Shown piece after piece: positions 1 to 6,214 of a DNA stretch of 11,754 nt (the first letter of the stretch is position 1; every line of letters begins with the position of its first letter). The position numbers were made by a program, and so were the translations under genes. This DNA comes from JANNSW01 sp031431235 (GTDB taxonomy: Bacteria > Pseudomonadota > Alphaproteobacteria > Rhizobiales > Hyphomicrobiaceae): positions 1 through 11,754 of the forward strand of contig JANPDA010000478.1 in NCBI GenBank assembly GCA_031431235.1. The letters are read 5' to 3'. The notes beneath the pieces are model-generated. The model worked only from the letters and a program-made list of their open reading frames with translations. It did no database searches and was not told where the DNA came from.

Positions 1-205
1 GTCGGCGGCCGCTGCCTTCGCGGCAGTCGTCCACCGGTTCGATGCGCTGACCGAGGGCGAGCACGTGATGCGGATCGAGCAGGGCTACGAGATGGGCCGG
101 CCGAGCCTCATCATCATGGAAGCCGTGGTGCGCGCGAACGCGCTCAAGGCGGTGCGCATCGGCGGCTACGCGGTCAGGGTTGCACGGGGGACGATGACGA
201 TTTGA
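1..205 (+). CDS. PhzF-family protein, C-terminal fragment
   Basis: Only the last 67 codons are in the window, in the frame starting at base 2 and ending with TGA at 203–205. The visible piece has the PhzF C-terminal pattern: a small-residue stretch (SAAAAFAAVV), then IEQGYEMGRPS, then a short strand ending VRIGGYAVRVARGTMTI. In PhzF/diaminopimelate-epimerase-fold proteins the EQG…GRPS motif lies in the second lobe and the final VGG.A..V..G strand closes the protein. The family includes isomerases acting on small acids, such as the phenazine enzyme PhzF, but most members have no known substrate. The catalytic Glu lies in the missing N-terminal half, so activity cannot be judged. The gene ends 13 nt before aidB and is probably co-transcribed with it. 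Family fairly sure; function unknown. Confidence 0.75.
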   Translation, partial: SAAAAFAAVVHRFDALTEGEHVMRIEQGYEMGRPSLIIMEAVVRANALKAVRIGGYAVRVARGTMTI

Positions 206-218
206 GCGATACGAGGCG

Positions 219-1895
219 ATGATGTCGAGCCTGCCGGCAATTGCGATTGACGAGGTGCTGAATCAGAGTCCGGCGTTCGGTGACCTGAACCTGTTCTCGA
301 CGGACGCCGTGCTGCGCGAGGCTGTCGAGCGCGAGGGCGCCAGCTTGGCCAGCGACAACCTGCGCTCGTTCGGCGCGCTCTGCGGCAGCCGTGAGGCGCT
401 CGAGCAGGGGCGCCTGGCCAACGAGACGCCGCCGCGGCTGAAGGCGTTCGACGAGAAGGGGCACCGGCTCGACCTGGTCGAGTATCATCCCGCTTATCAC
501 TGGTGCATGCAGACGAGCTTCGCTCAGGGGCTGCATGCATCGGTCTGGGAGCATCTGGCGACACCCGGTGGCAAGCCCATGGCCGGCGCTCATGTCGCCC
601 GTGCGGCCGGCAGCTACATGGCAGCGCAAATGGAATCGGGGCATTGCTGCCCGATCACGATGACGAGCGCTGCCATAGCCACATTGCAGAACGCCGCCCC
701 CGGCCTGCTCGCGGGCCTGTTGCCCAAGCTGCTCTCCCGCCGGTACGACGCGCGCTTTTGCCCAACGTCGCAGAAGACCGCGATCACCATCGGCATGGGC
801 ATGACCGAGAAGCAGGGCGGCAGCGACGTGCGCGCGAGCACCACCCGCGCAGAGCCGATCACGGGCAGCACCGACGGCACGCACCTGATCACCGGTCACA
901 AATGGTTCATGTCGGCGCCGATGAGCGACGCCTTTCTGGTGCTCGCCCAGGCGCCCAAGGGCTTGTCGTGCTTTTTCGTGCCCCGCTTCCGCGGCGATGG
1001 CACGGTCAATCCCCTGCGCTTCCAGCGGCTGAAGGAAAAGCTCGGCAACCGTTCGAATGCCTCCTCCGAGGTCGAGCTCCAGGGCGTGACGGGGATGCTG
1101 GTGGGCGAGGAAGGCCGCGGCGTCGCGGCCATCATCGACATGGTGACGCTGACCCGGCTCGACTGCATCGTCTCCTCGGCCGGCCTGATGCGGCTCGGGC
1201 TCGCCAATGCCATCCACCACGCGCGCCACCGCCAGGCCTTCGGCCGTAAGCTGCTCGACCAGCCGATGATGGAAGCGGTGCTCGCCGACCTCGCGCTCGA
1301 GGTCGAAGGGGCGACCGCTCTCGCCTTCCGTCTCGCCCGCGCCTTCGACCATGCGGAGGACGAGGGGGAGGCCGCGTTCCGGCGCCTGATGACACCCGTG
1401 ATCAAGTACTTCGTCTGCAAGGTCGGCCCGGCCTTCGGCGCCGAGGCCATGGAGTGCCTGGGCGGCAATGGCTATGTCGAGGACGGGCTGCTCGCGCGCA
1501 CCTATCGCGAGCTTCCCGTCAACGCGATCTGGGAAGGCTCGGGCAACATCATGTGTCACGATGTGCTACGGGTGCTGATGAAGGAGCCCGAGGCCGCCGA
1601 GGCGGTGTTGGAGGGCCTCACCAAGTCTGCCGGTCGTGACAAGCGCCTGTCCGTGGCGCTCGACCGGGCGCGCGAGCCCCTGCACAAGCCGCGCGAGCTC
1701 GACCTGAACGCGCGCGAGTTGCTGGAAGGCCTGGCGACCGTCGTTGCCGCGGCACTGCTGCGATCGAGCGCGCCGCCCTATGTTTCCGACGCCTATCTCG
1801 CGACCCGGCTCGAAGGCGGCCCGCGCCGCACCTACGGCACTGGCCTGGGTCGCGCCGAGCGTCGCAAGATCATCGACCGGGCGTTTGCGGGATAG
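219..1895 (+). CDS. aidB: AidB-like acyl-CoA dehydrogenase family flavoprotein
   Basis: This 558-residue protein matches E. coli AidB (541 aa) along its whole length as I remember that sequence. Shared blocks include EGAS at 40–43, LGRLAN-like QGRLANETPP at 63–72, CPITMT at 144–149, GMGMTEKQGGSDV at 192–204, GHKWF at 226–230, LSCFFVPRF at 249–257, KLGNRSNASSEVE at 274–286 and PVNAIWEGSGNIM at 433–445. Glu439 in WEGSGN is at the acyl-CoA dehydrogenase catalytic-base position. The C-terminal ~100 residues are the extra AidB domain, which binds DNA in E. coli, where aidB is induced by the Ada alkylation response. AidB binds FAD and has weak isovaleryl-CoA dehydrogenase activity; its true role is debated. 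No ada or alkB gene is visible here. GAGG at 213–216 fits ATG 222 slightly better than ATG 219. It converges on the aldo/keto reductase, 11 nt away. Confidence 0.93.
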   Translation: MMSSLPAIAIDEVLNQSPAFGDLNLFSTDAVLREAVEREGASLASDNLRSFGALCGSREALEQGRLANETPPRLKAFDEKGHRLDLVEYHPAYHWCMQTSFAQGLHASVWEHLATPGGKPMAGAHVARAAGSYMAAQMESGHCCPITMTSAAIATLQNAAPGLLAGLLPKLLSRRYDARFCPTSQKTAITIGMGMTEKQGGSDVRASTTRAEPITGSTDGTHLITGHKWFMSAPMSDAFLVLAQAPKGLSCFFVPRFRGDGTVNPLRFQRLKEKLGNRSNASSEVELQGVTGMLVGEEGRGVAAIIDMVTLTRLDCIVSSAGLMRLGLANAIHHARHRQAFGRKLLDQPMMEAVLADLALEVEGATALAFRLARAFDHAEDEGEAAFRRLMTPVIKYFVCKVGPAFGAEAMECLGGNGYVEDGLLARTYRELPVNAIWEGSGNIMCHDVLRVLMKEPEAAEAVLEGLTKSAGRDKRLSVALDRAREPLHKPRELDLNARELLEGLATVVAAALLRSSAPPYVSDAYLATRLEGGPRRTYGTGLGRAERRKIIDRAFAG

Positions 1896-1906
1896 CGCGC
1901 CCCCCT

Positions 1907-2740
1907 TCAGGCGATCGCGAGAGGCGCGGCTTTGCGTGGCGGGGGAAAGGCCGCGTCGAGCGTGGCGAGATCGCCCGCATCGAGCACGAGATCGGCCGCG
2001 CGGGCGTTGTCGCGCACATGCTCGAGCTTCGCCGATTTCGGGATCGAAATGACGTGGGGATGGCGCATGGTCCAGGCAATCGCGATCGTGGCCGGTGAGG
2101 CACCATGTTTCTTGGCGATCGCAGCGACCGTCTTGTGGCCGGTGACGGCGGACCCGCCGAGCGGGGTGTAGGCCATCAGTGCCACGCCGGCCTTGGCGCT
2201 CTGGCCGATCAGGTCGAATTCGATGCCGCGCTCGCCGAGGTGGTAGAATACCTGGTTGGCCCGGCAGTTGGCACCCGACGGCGCAGCGGCAACGGTCTTC
2301 ATGGCGGCGGCGTCGAAATTGCTGACGCCCCAATGCCGGATCTTGCCGGCGGCGCGCAGCTGCTCGAACGCGGCGATCGTATCGGCGAGGGGAAAGCTGC
2401 CCTGCCAATGCAGCAGATAGAGATCGATCCGGTCGGTCGCGAGGCGTTTCAGGCTGCGCTCGCAGGCTTCGACCGCACCCTTGCGCGAGGCGTTGTGGGG
2501 ATAGACCTTGGAGACGATGAAGGTTTCGTCGCGCCGCCCCTGGACGGCTTCAGCGACGACCTCCTCGGCGCCGCCTTCGCCATACATCTCGGCCGTGTCG
2601 ATCAGGGTGAGGCCCAGGTCCATGCCCAGGCGCAGCGCCTCGACCTCGATGGCGCGGTCGCCTGCGCGCTCACCCATCTTCCAGGTTCCCTGGCCGAGCT
2701 GGGGCACCTGCTCGGCTCCGGCGATGGTTACGGTACGCAT
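1907..2740 (-). CDS. Aldo/keto reductase, YeaE-like
   Basis: A complete 277-residue NADPH-dependent aldo/keto reductase. The AKR catalytic tetrad is intact: Asp48 and Tyr53 in LIDTAEMYG, Lys78 in IVSKVYP, His111 in LYLLHWQG. The cofactor-binding motifs GVSNF (138–142) and ISIPKSAKLEHVRDN (231–245) are in place, and the length is normal. The closest remembered relative is E. coli YeaE, which shares the GQGTW start, DTAEMY.(D/E)GGAE, SKVYP.NA and YLLHW.GSF; YeaE reduces methylglyoxal and other aldehydes. A cytoplasmic aldehyde reductase is therefore likely, substrate unproven. AAAGGA lies about 7 nt before the ATG. The gene starts 19 nt after the antitoxin stop on the same strand and can be read from the toxin promoter, but functional dependence on the toxin–antitoxin pair is not implied. 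Confidence 0.93.
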   Translation of the reverse strand: MRTVTIAGAEQVPQLGQGTWKMGERAGDRAIEVEALRLGMDLGLTLIDTAEMYGEGGAEEVVAEAVQGRRDETFIVSKVYPHNASRKGAVEACERSLKRLATDRIDLYLLHWQGSFPLADTIAAFEQLRAAGKIRHWGVSNFDAAAMKTVAAAPSGANCRANQVFYHLGERGIEFDLIGQSAKAGVALMAYTPLGGSAVTGHKTVAAIAKKHGASPATIAIAWTMRHPHVISIPKSAKLEHVRDNARAADLVLDAGDLATLDAAFPPPRKAAPLAIA

Positions 2741-2759
2741 TTTCGGGTCCTTTCGCTGC

Positions 2760-3068
2760 TCAAACGAGCTCGAGCCGCAAGCTACGACCTAGCACGCTTG
2801 CAGCGCGCTGTAACGTTTCGATCGTGACATTGCCTGCCTTCGGGTCCAGGAGGCGATCGAGCTGCGTGCGGCTCGTCTTCATCAGTTGCGCCATCTTGCT
2901 CTTGGAGAGTTTCTGCTCGGTCATTGCCTTCTCGATCTGCCATGCGAGTACTTCCTTGATGGCCAAAGCCTCACACTCCTCGAAAATCCCTTCCTCTTTG
3001 AGGAAATCATCGACGTAGGAGCCGAGGTGCGGATTCGGTTTTCTTCCTGGAACAGATTCAATCGACAT
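2760..3068 (-). CDS. higA: XRE-family antitoxin, HigA-like
   Basis: A 102-residue protein with a helical N-terminal part (about 15–50) and an XRE helix-turn-helix at about 54–75 (LSKSKMAQLMKTSRTQLDRLL), followed by a conserved helix TIETLQRAASVLG. This is the usual form of antitoxins paired with Gp49/HigB toxins: the protein neutralises the toxin and represses the shared promoter. The ATG at 3068 overlaps the toxin's 3' end by 11 bp and is preceded by a good ribosome-binding site inside the toxin gene (AAGGAAG, 3081–3075, 6 nt away), so translational coupling is likely. The palindrome at 3433–3448 is its probable operator. This stretch is less GC-rich than the surrounding metabolic genes, consistent with recent acquisition. 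Confidence 0.9.
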   Translation of the reverse strand: MSIESVPGRKPNPHLGSYVDDFLKEEGIFEECEALAIKEVLAWQIEKAMTEQKLSKSKMAQLMKTSRTQLDRLLDPKAGNVTIETLQRAASVLGRSLRLELV

Positions 3069-3408
3069 CTTGGACTTCCTTCATGCGTGCTTTCGCAAGC
3101 TCCAACTCAGATTTGGGCGTTTTCTGGCTCTTCTTGATGAACCCGCTAAGCACGACGAGCTCATCGCGGTAGTGAATGAATAGGAGCCGTGAGATCCGTT
3201 TGCTCGGAAGTGAAGTCCGCAACTCCCATAGACCATGTCCGAGGCTTCGGCAGAGCGGCATGCCGATCGGCCACCGCCACTGTACACGTGAGAAATCGCG
3301 ACCAATTGCTAATCGATCTTCGGGCGGAAGCGCCTTCAGCCAATCCCGAACTGGTTCGTTGCCGGTCTTGGACCGACAAAACCGGAGCGGTGTTCGATTT
3401 TTCTGCAC
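3058..3408 (-). CDS. higB: HigB/Gp49-family mRNA-interferase toxin (RelE superfamily)
   Basis: A 116-residue protein with the landmarks of phage-derived Gp49-like/HigB toxins: a TGNEPVRDWLKALP segment (15–28), RWPIGMPLCRSLGHGLWELR (45–64), and the C-terminal GFIKKSQKTP (89–98) followed by ELELAKARM. Relatives are ribosome-dependent or free RNA endonucleases with the RelE fold. The toxin-first order and the 11-bp overlap with the XRE antitoxin match the higBA arrangement. The start is GTG at 3408–3406; reading back to the in-frame stop at 3475–3477, I see no ATG. It has no strong ribosome-binding site, and its leader should be only about 15 nt given the promoter at 3430–3458, so translation is probably weak. 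The reading frame is intact and the usual conserved residues are present, so it is likely functional. Confidence 0.9.
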   Translation of the reverse strand: MQKNRTPLRFCRSKTGNEPVRDWLKALPPEDRLAIGRDFSRVQWRWPIGMPLCRSLGHGLWELRTSLPSKRISRLLFIHYRDELVVLSGFIKKSQKTPKSELELAKARMKEVQDVD

Positions 3409-3429
3409 CAGCCGATCCGGATTGCGCGG

Positions 3430-3458
3430 TCTGTACCTTGTATGGTACGCTTTGTCAA
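3430..3458 (-). promoter_or_regulatory. Candidate sigma70-type promoter of the higBA operon
   Basis: On the minus strand a perfect TTGACA (3458–3453) is followed after 17 nt by TACAGA (3435–3430), a partial match to TATAAT. Transcription would start near 3424, about 15 nt before the toxin GTG. A consensus -35 at exactly the right distance in otherwise GC-rich DNA makes this a strong candidate, though the -10 is weak. Confidence 0.6.
3433..3448. promoter_or_regulatory. Palindromic operator candidate for the antitoxin
   Basis: GTACC–TTGTAT–GGTAC is a perfect 5-bp inverted repeat around a 6-bp spacer. It covers the spacer and part of the -10 of the higBA promoter, so a bound dimer would block RNA polymerase. 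XRE antitoxins normally repress their own promoter through such sites. No second full copy was noticed. Confidence 0.6.
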
Positions 3459-3474
3459 TAGGACTGCCTACACG

Positions 3475-4905
3475 TCACATGGTCGGCCTCTTCGCCTTAC
3501 CCCCATACCACCCCCCGACCGCGGCCTCGTAGGCCATGCCGATGCGGAAGACGTTCTCGTCGGCAAAAGTCGGGCCGACGATCTGGAGGCCTGTCGGCAC
3601 GCCGTTCCTCGCGCGGCCCGACGGCACCGACAGGACCGGACAGCGGCTCATGGTATTGAAGCAGGTCGTCATCGCCCAGCCGAGTGCCGGGTGGACCTCC
3701 TTGCCGTTGATGCGGAAGGGGGCGTGCCTCTCGTAGTCCATGTCGGCGGGGACCAGTGTCGCTGCGAGCGTCGGGCAGACGAGGGCGTCGTACTTCTCCA
3801 GCAGCGGCCCGAGCGTCGCGTACATCCGCCCCGCCGTCTCGAGTGACTTCAGGAACTGGAGTGCGTTCGAATTGCGGGCCTCCTCGGCGAACCAGCGTGC
3901 ATAGGAATTCATCTCCTCGCCGAGCTTCTCCCGGTGCTGCAGCATCAGCGCGCCGAACAGGTGGCCGAGATAGTGGAGGCCCGACTCGAAGCATTCCTGG
4001 TCCCAGCCGAGATCGACCTCATCGACCACGGCGCCGAGGTCGCGCAGCACCTGCAGCGCCGCCCGCGTATTGGCTGCGACCTCAGGATCGACCTCGAACA
4101 TGCCGAGATCGATCGAAGTGGCGATCCTCACGCCCTTCAAACCGGGGTAGCGTGTCGGCAGCGTGAGCTTGGGCTTCACCGTCGCGATGTCACGCGGGTG
4201 CGGGCCGCTCATCACGTTCTGCATCAGGATGCAGTCCTCGACCGTGCGCGCCATCGGGCCGGTGTGGTTGTAGAAATCGAGGCTGAAGGGCGGGTCGTCG
4301 GGGTTGCGGCCATAGGGCGGCTTGAAGCCGACGACGCCGCAGAAGGAGGCGGGGATGCGGATCGAGCCGCCGATATCGGAGCCGGTCGCCAGCGTCGTCG
4401 CACCAGCCGCCAGCGCCGCTCCCGACCCGCCCGAGGAGCCGCCCGGCGTGCACTCGAGGTTCCAGGGATTGCGCGTGACGCCCCACATCTTGGAGTGCGT
4501 GAAGCCTGCGCAGGAGAACTCGGGTGTCGCGGTCCGGCCATGGAAGATGATGCCGGCGTCGAGCAGCCGCTCGTTGGTGGGGGAAGTCTTGTCAGGCACG
4601 AAATCCCTCATCAGCGCGGTCGCATTCGAGGTCGGATAACCCTTGATGAAGCTCTCGTCCTTGATGGCGACGGGCAGGCCTTCGAGCGCGCCGTCGGCAT
4701 GGCCCTTCGCATAGCGCGCTTCGGCCTTCCTCGCCTGCTTCAGTGCCTCGTCATGGTGTTTGAACGTGAAGGCGTTGATCTTGGGTTGCACACTTTCCGC
4801 TCGCGCGATCACCGCCTTCATCAGCTCGACGGGCGAGAGTTTTCGCGTGCGAAAGAGGCGCAGCGCATCTGCTGCCGGCAGATAGCAGAGGTCGAGATCG
4901 GTCAT
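3475..4905 (-). CDS. Amidase signature family hydrolase (NylA/GatA-like)
   Basis: A 476-residue enzyme with the amidase-signature core. The Ser–cisSer–Lys triad is visible: Lys82 (AIKDE), Ser157 in GGSSGGSGAA, and nucleophile Ser181 in GSDIGGSIRIPASFCG; the 24- and 99-residue spacings equal those in fatty-acid amide hydrolase. The C-terminal half ends with LSVPSGRARNGVPTGLQIVG, also typical. The family cleaves amide bonds in many substrates. TRNPWNL before the GGSSGGS loop recalls the 6-aminohexanoate cyclic-dimer hydrolase NylA, but this stretch is common in the family, so the substrate is not fixed. GatA is unlikely, with no gatB or gatC nearby. There is no signal peptide, so it should be cytoplasmic. 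Its ATG overlaps the stop of the serine hydrolase (ATGA, 4905–4902). It is the last gene of the transporter operon. Confidence 0.93.
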   Translation of the reverse strand: MTDLDLCYLPAADALRLFRTRKLSPVELMKAVIARAESVQPKINAFTFKHHDEALKQARKAEARYAKGHADGALEGLPVAIKDESFIKGYPTSNATALMRDFVPDKTSPTNERLLDAGIIFHGRTATPEFSCAGFTHSKMWGVTRNPWNLECTPGGSSGGSGAALAAGATTLATGSDIGGSIRIPASFCGVVGFKPPYGRNPDDPPFSLDFYNHTGPMARTVEDCILMQNVMSGPHPRDIATVKPKLTLPTRYPGLKGVRIATSIDLGMFEVDPEVAANTRAALQVLRDLGAVVDEVDLGWDQECFESGLHYLGHLFGALMLQHREKLGEEMNSYARWFAEEARNSNALQFLKSLETAGRMYATLGPLLEKYDALVCPTLAATLVPADMDYERHAPFRINGKEVHPALGWAMTTCFNTMSRCPVLSVPSGRARNGVPTGLQIVGPTFADENVFRIGMAYEAAVGGWYGGKAKRPTM

Positions 4906-6137
4906 GCCTTGCCTCCGAGCTCGCGCGCGATCGACCGGATCGCGGCGAGGGTATCGAGCGTGTAGTCGAGGTTGAGGAAATCCGGGTAGCTCGAGAGCTT
5001 GACGACCACCATCTCGTGCTCGGGGGCGATGTAGATCAATTGTCCGAAGACGCCGCGCGCCATGATGGTCTCCCGGCTCGCGTCCTCGACCCAGAACTGA
5101 TTGCGGTAGCAGCCCTTCGGGAGCGAGAGCTGCAGGTACGCGTTGGTGAGGCCGTGGTCGCCGCGCCGGGTGTCGGCGACCCAGGATGGCGGAACGACCT
5201 GGCGGCCCGCTGACTTGCCGCCATTCAGGTGAAGCAGGCCGACGCGCGCGTAATCCCGCAAGGTTGCATTGAACCCGCCACTGGCGAGCGCATAGCCGGC
5301 AGGATCGACCGTGAAGCAGGCCGATTCCTCGGCTCCCATGGGCGCCCAGATCTCGTCGGAGACGATCCGCGGCAGGCGGCGGCCCGAGGCGCGCTCCATG
5401 CAGAAGGCGAGCACGTCGGTCTCGACCGAGCGGTAGAGGAAGCGGCTGCCGTGCTCGGCCTCGAGCGCCTTCAATCCGAGCATCTGCTCGAACACGTGCG
5501 CCGGCCAGCGGAAGGCCGGATCGCTGTCGGGCGGCACCGGCTTCCAGCCGCTCGCCACATCCATCTGTCCAACATCGGAATAGCGGTTCGCATAGTCGGA
5601 TTCGTCGAATGCGACGCCGCTCGTCATGTCGAGCACGTGCTGGAGCCTCGCGCCCTTGTAGGCGGTCGCCTCGAGCTCGGGGAGGTAGTGCGTGACGGGT
5701 GCTTGCGGGTCGAGCAGGCCCTGGCCGACGAGCACGCCAGCAGCCGTTGCGGTCACCGACTTCGCGACCGACTGCGAGATGTGCAGCGTGCGCGGCACCA
5801 TGCCGTTGAAGTACTGCTCGTGGACGACCTTGCCGCGATGGTGGACGAGGAAGCCGTCGGTGTAGGTGTCGTCCAACATCTGCGCCACGGTCTTGCGGCC
5901 GGCCTTCGGGCTGTCGAAGGCGATGGCTCCGAGCTCCTGCCTCGCCTCCGGCATGGTGGAAGCCGCTCCACTGCCGCGCCAGACCTCGGCGGTGGGCAGG
6001 ATCTCGCGGATGTGCTGGAAGGCCCAGCGATTGTAGGGCGGACGGTCCCAGTCGAGGCGGGGTGGGATCATGTCCGCGCGCGGCGGGCTGCCGGCCATGA
6101 TCGGGGGAGCGGAATCGGAGTTGCGAAAGGAGGTCAT
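4902..6137 (-). CDS. NylB-like serine hydrolase (beta-lactamase/class C fold)
   Basis: A 411-residue protein of the serine beta-lactamase/DD-peptidase-like hydrolases. The SxxK motif is S123-V-A-K126 and the catalytic Tyr is probably Y235 (YRS). The C-terminal box is RGVFGQ (361–366) rather than KTG. It aligns well with remembered NylB, the 6-aminohexanoate-dimer hydrolase: PPYNRWAFQHIREILPTAEV near 33–52, TYTDGFLVHH at 91–100, DPQAPVTHYLPEL at 143–155, VLDMTS at 168–173, TDVLAF.MERASG at 240–252 and VVVKLSSYPD at 377–386. NylB cleaves Ahx dimer and carboxyl esters using Ser112/Lys115/Tyr215. The first 30 residues are polar and Pro-rich without a signal sequence, so it is probably cytoplasmic, unlike true beta-lactamases. 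No good ribosome-binding site precedes ATG 6137, and a stable hairpin lies upstream. The natural substrate (amide or ester) is unknown. Confidence 0.88.
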   Translation of the reverse strand: MTSFRNSDSAPPIMAGSPPRADMIPPRLDWDRPPYNRWAFQHIREILPTAEVWRGSGAASTMPEARQELGAIAFDSPKAGRKTVAQMLDDTYTDGFLVHHRGKVVHEQYFNGMVPRTLHISQSVAKSVTATAAGVLVGQGLLDPQAPVTHYLPELEATAYKGARLQHVLDMTSGVAFDESDYANRYSDVGQMDVASGWKPVPPDSDPAFRWPAHVFEQMLGLKALEAEHGSRFLYRSVETDVLAFCMERASGRRLPRIVSDEIWAPMGAEESACFTVDPAGYALASGGFNATLRDYARVGLLHLNGGKSAGRQVVPPSWVADTRRGDHGLTNAYLQLSLPKGCYRNQFWVEDASRETIMARGVFGQLIYIAPEHEMVVVKLSSYPDFLNLDYTLDTLAAIRSIARELGGKA

Positions 6138-6214
6138 GGCTTGGCCAGGTAGCGAGATGGCGAGGTGGCGATGACCCTACTCGCCACCTCGCCACTCGCC
6201 ACCTCGCGAGTTTT
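6138..6214. repeat. Intergenic hairpin with direct repeats (REP-like)
   Basis: This 77-nt gap between the binding-protein and NylB-like genes holds one structure. TGGCGAGGTGGCGA (6158–6171) pairs perfectly with 6181–6194 across a 9-nt loop. Skipping a bulged base at 6157, GCGAG (6152–6156) pairs with CTCGC (6195–6199). The 12-mer TCGCCACCTCGC recurs at 6181–6192 and 6196–6207, a 15-nt period, and CTCGCGAG at 6203–6210 is a perfect palindrome. On the coding (minus) strand no T-tract follows, so it is not an ordinary terminator. It may stabilise or process mRNA between transporter and hydrolase genes, or be a dispersed palindromic element. Confidence 0.75.

Noticed and set aside
174..1559. A 461-codon frame antisense to aidB
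   Set aside because: Low-complexity His/Ala/Arg/Gly composition, no recognisable domain, and it lies wholly opposite a well-conserved gene: a typical GC-rich antisense shadow.
3475..4905. Amidase as GatA of the tRNA amidotransferase
   Set aside because: No gatB or gatC neighbour is present and the operon context is a transporter with a serine hydrolase.
6126..6137. Plus-strand AAAGGAGG followed by ATG as a gene start
   Set aside because: The spacing is only about 2 nt and the frame that follows ends within a few codons or is meaningless; it is the complement of the NylB-like start.
3475..6195. A 906-codon open frame in the amidase frame running through the whole NylB-like gene
   Set aside because: The part upstream of 4905 has no family resemblance and is Arg/Pro/Ala-rich, as expected for an out-of-frame reading of GC-rich DNA. 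The NylB-like frame there is clearly real, and the ATGA overlap explains the junction without a fusion or programmed frameshift.
6152..6199. Rho-independent terminator after the binding-protein gene
   Set aside because: The stem is strong but no T-tract follows on the minus strand. The nearby TTTT at 6211–6214 is upstream in that direction and would serve only plus-strand transcription, where no gene ends.
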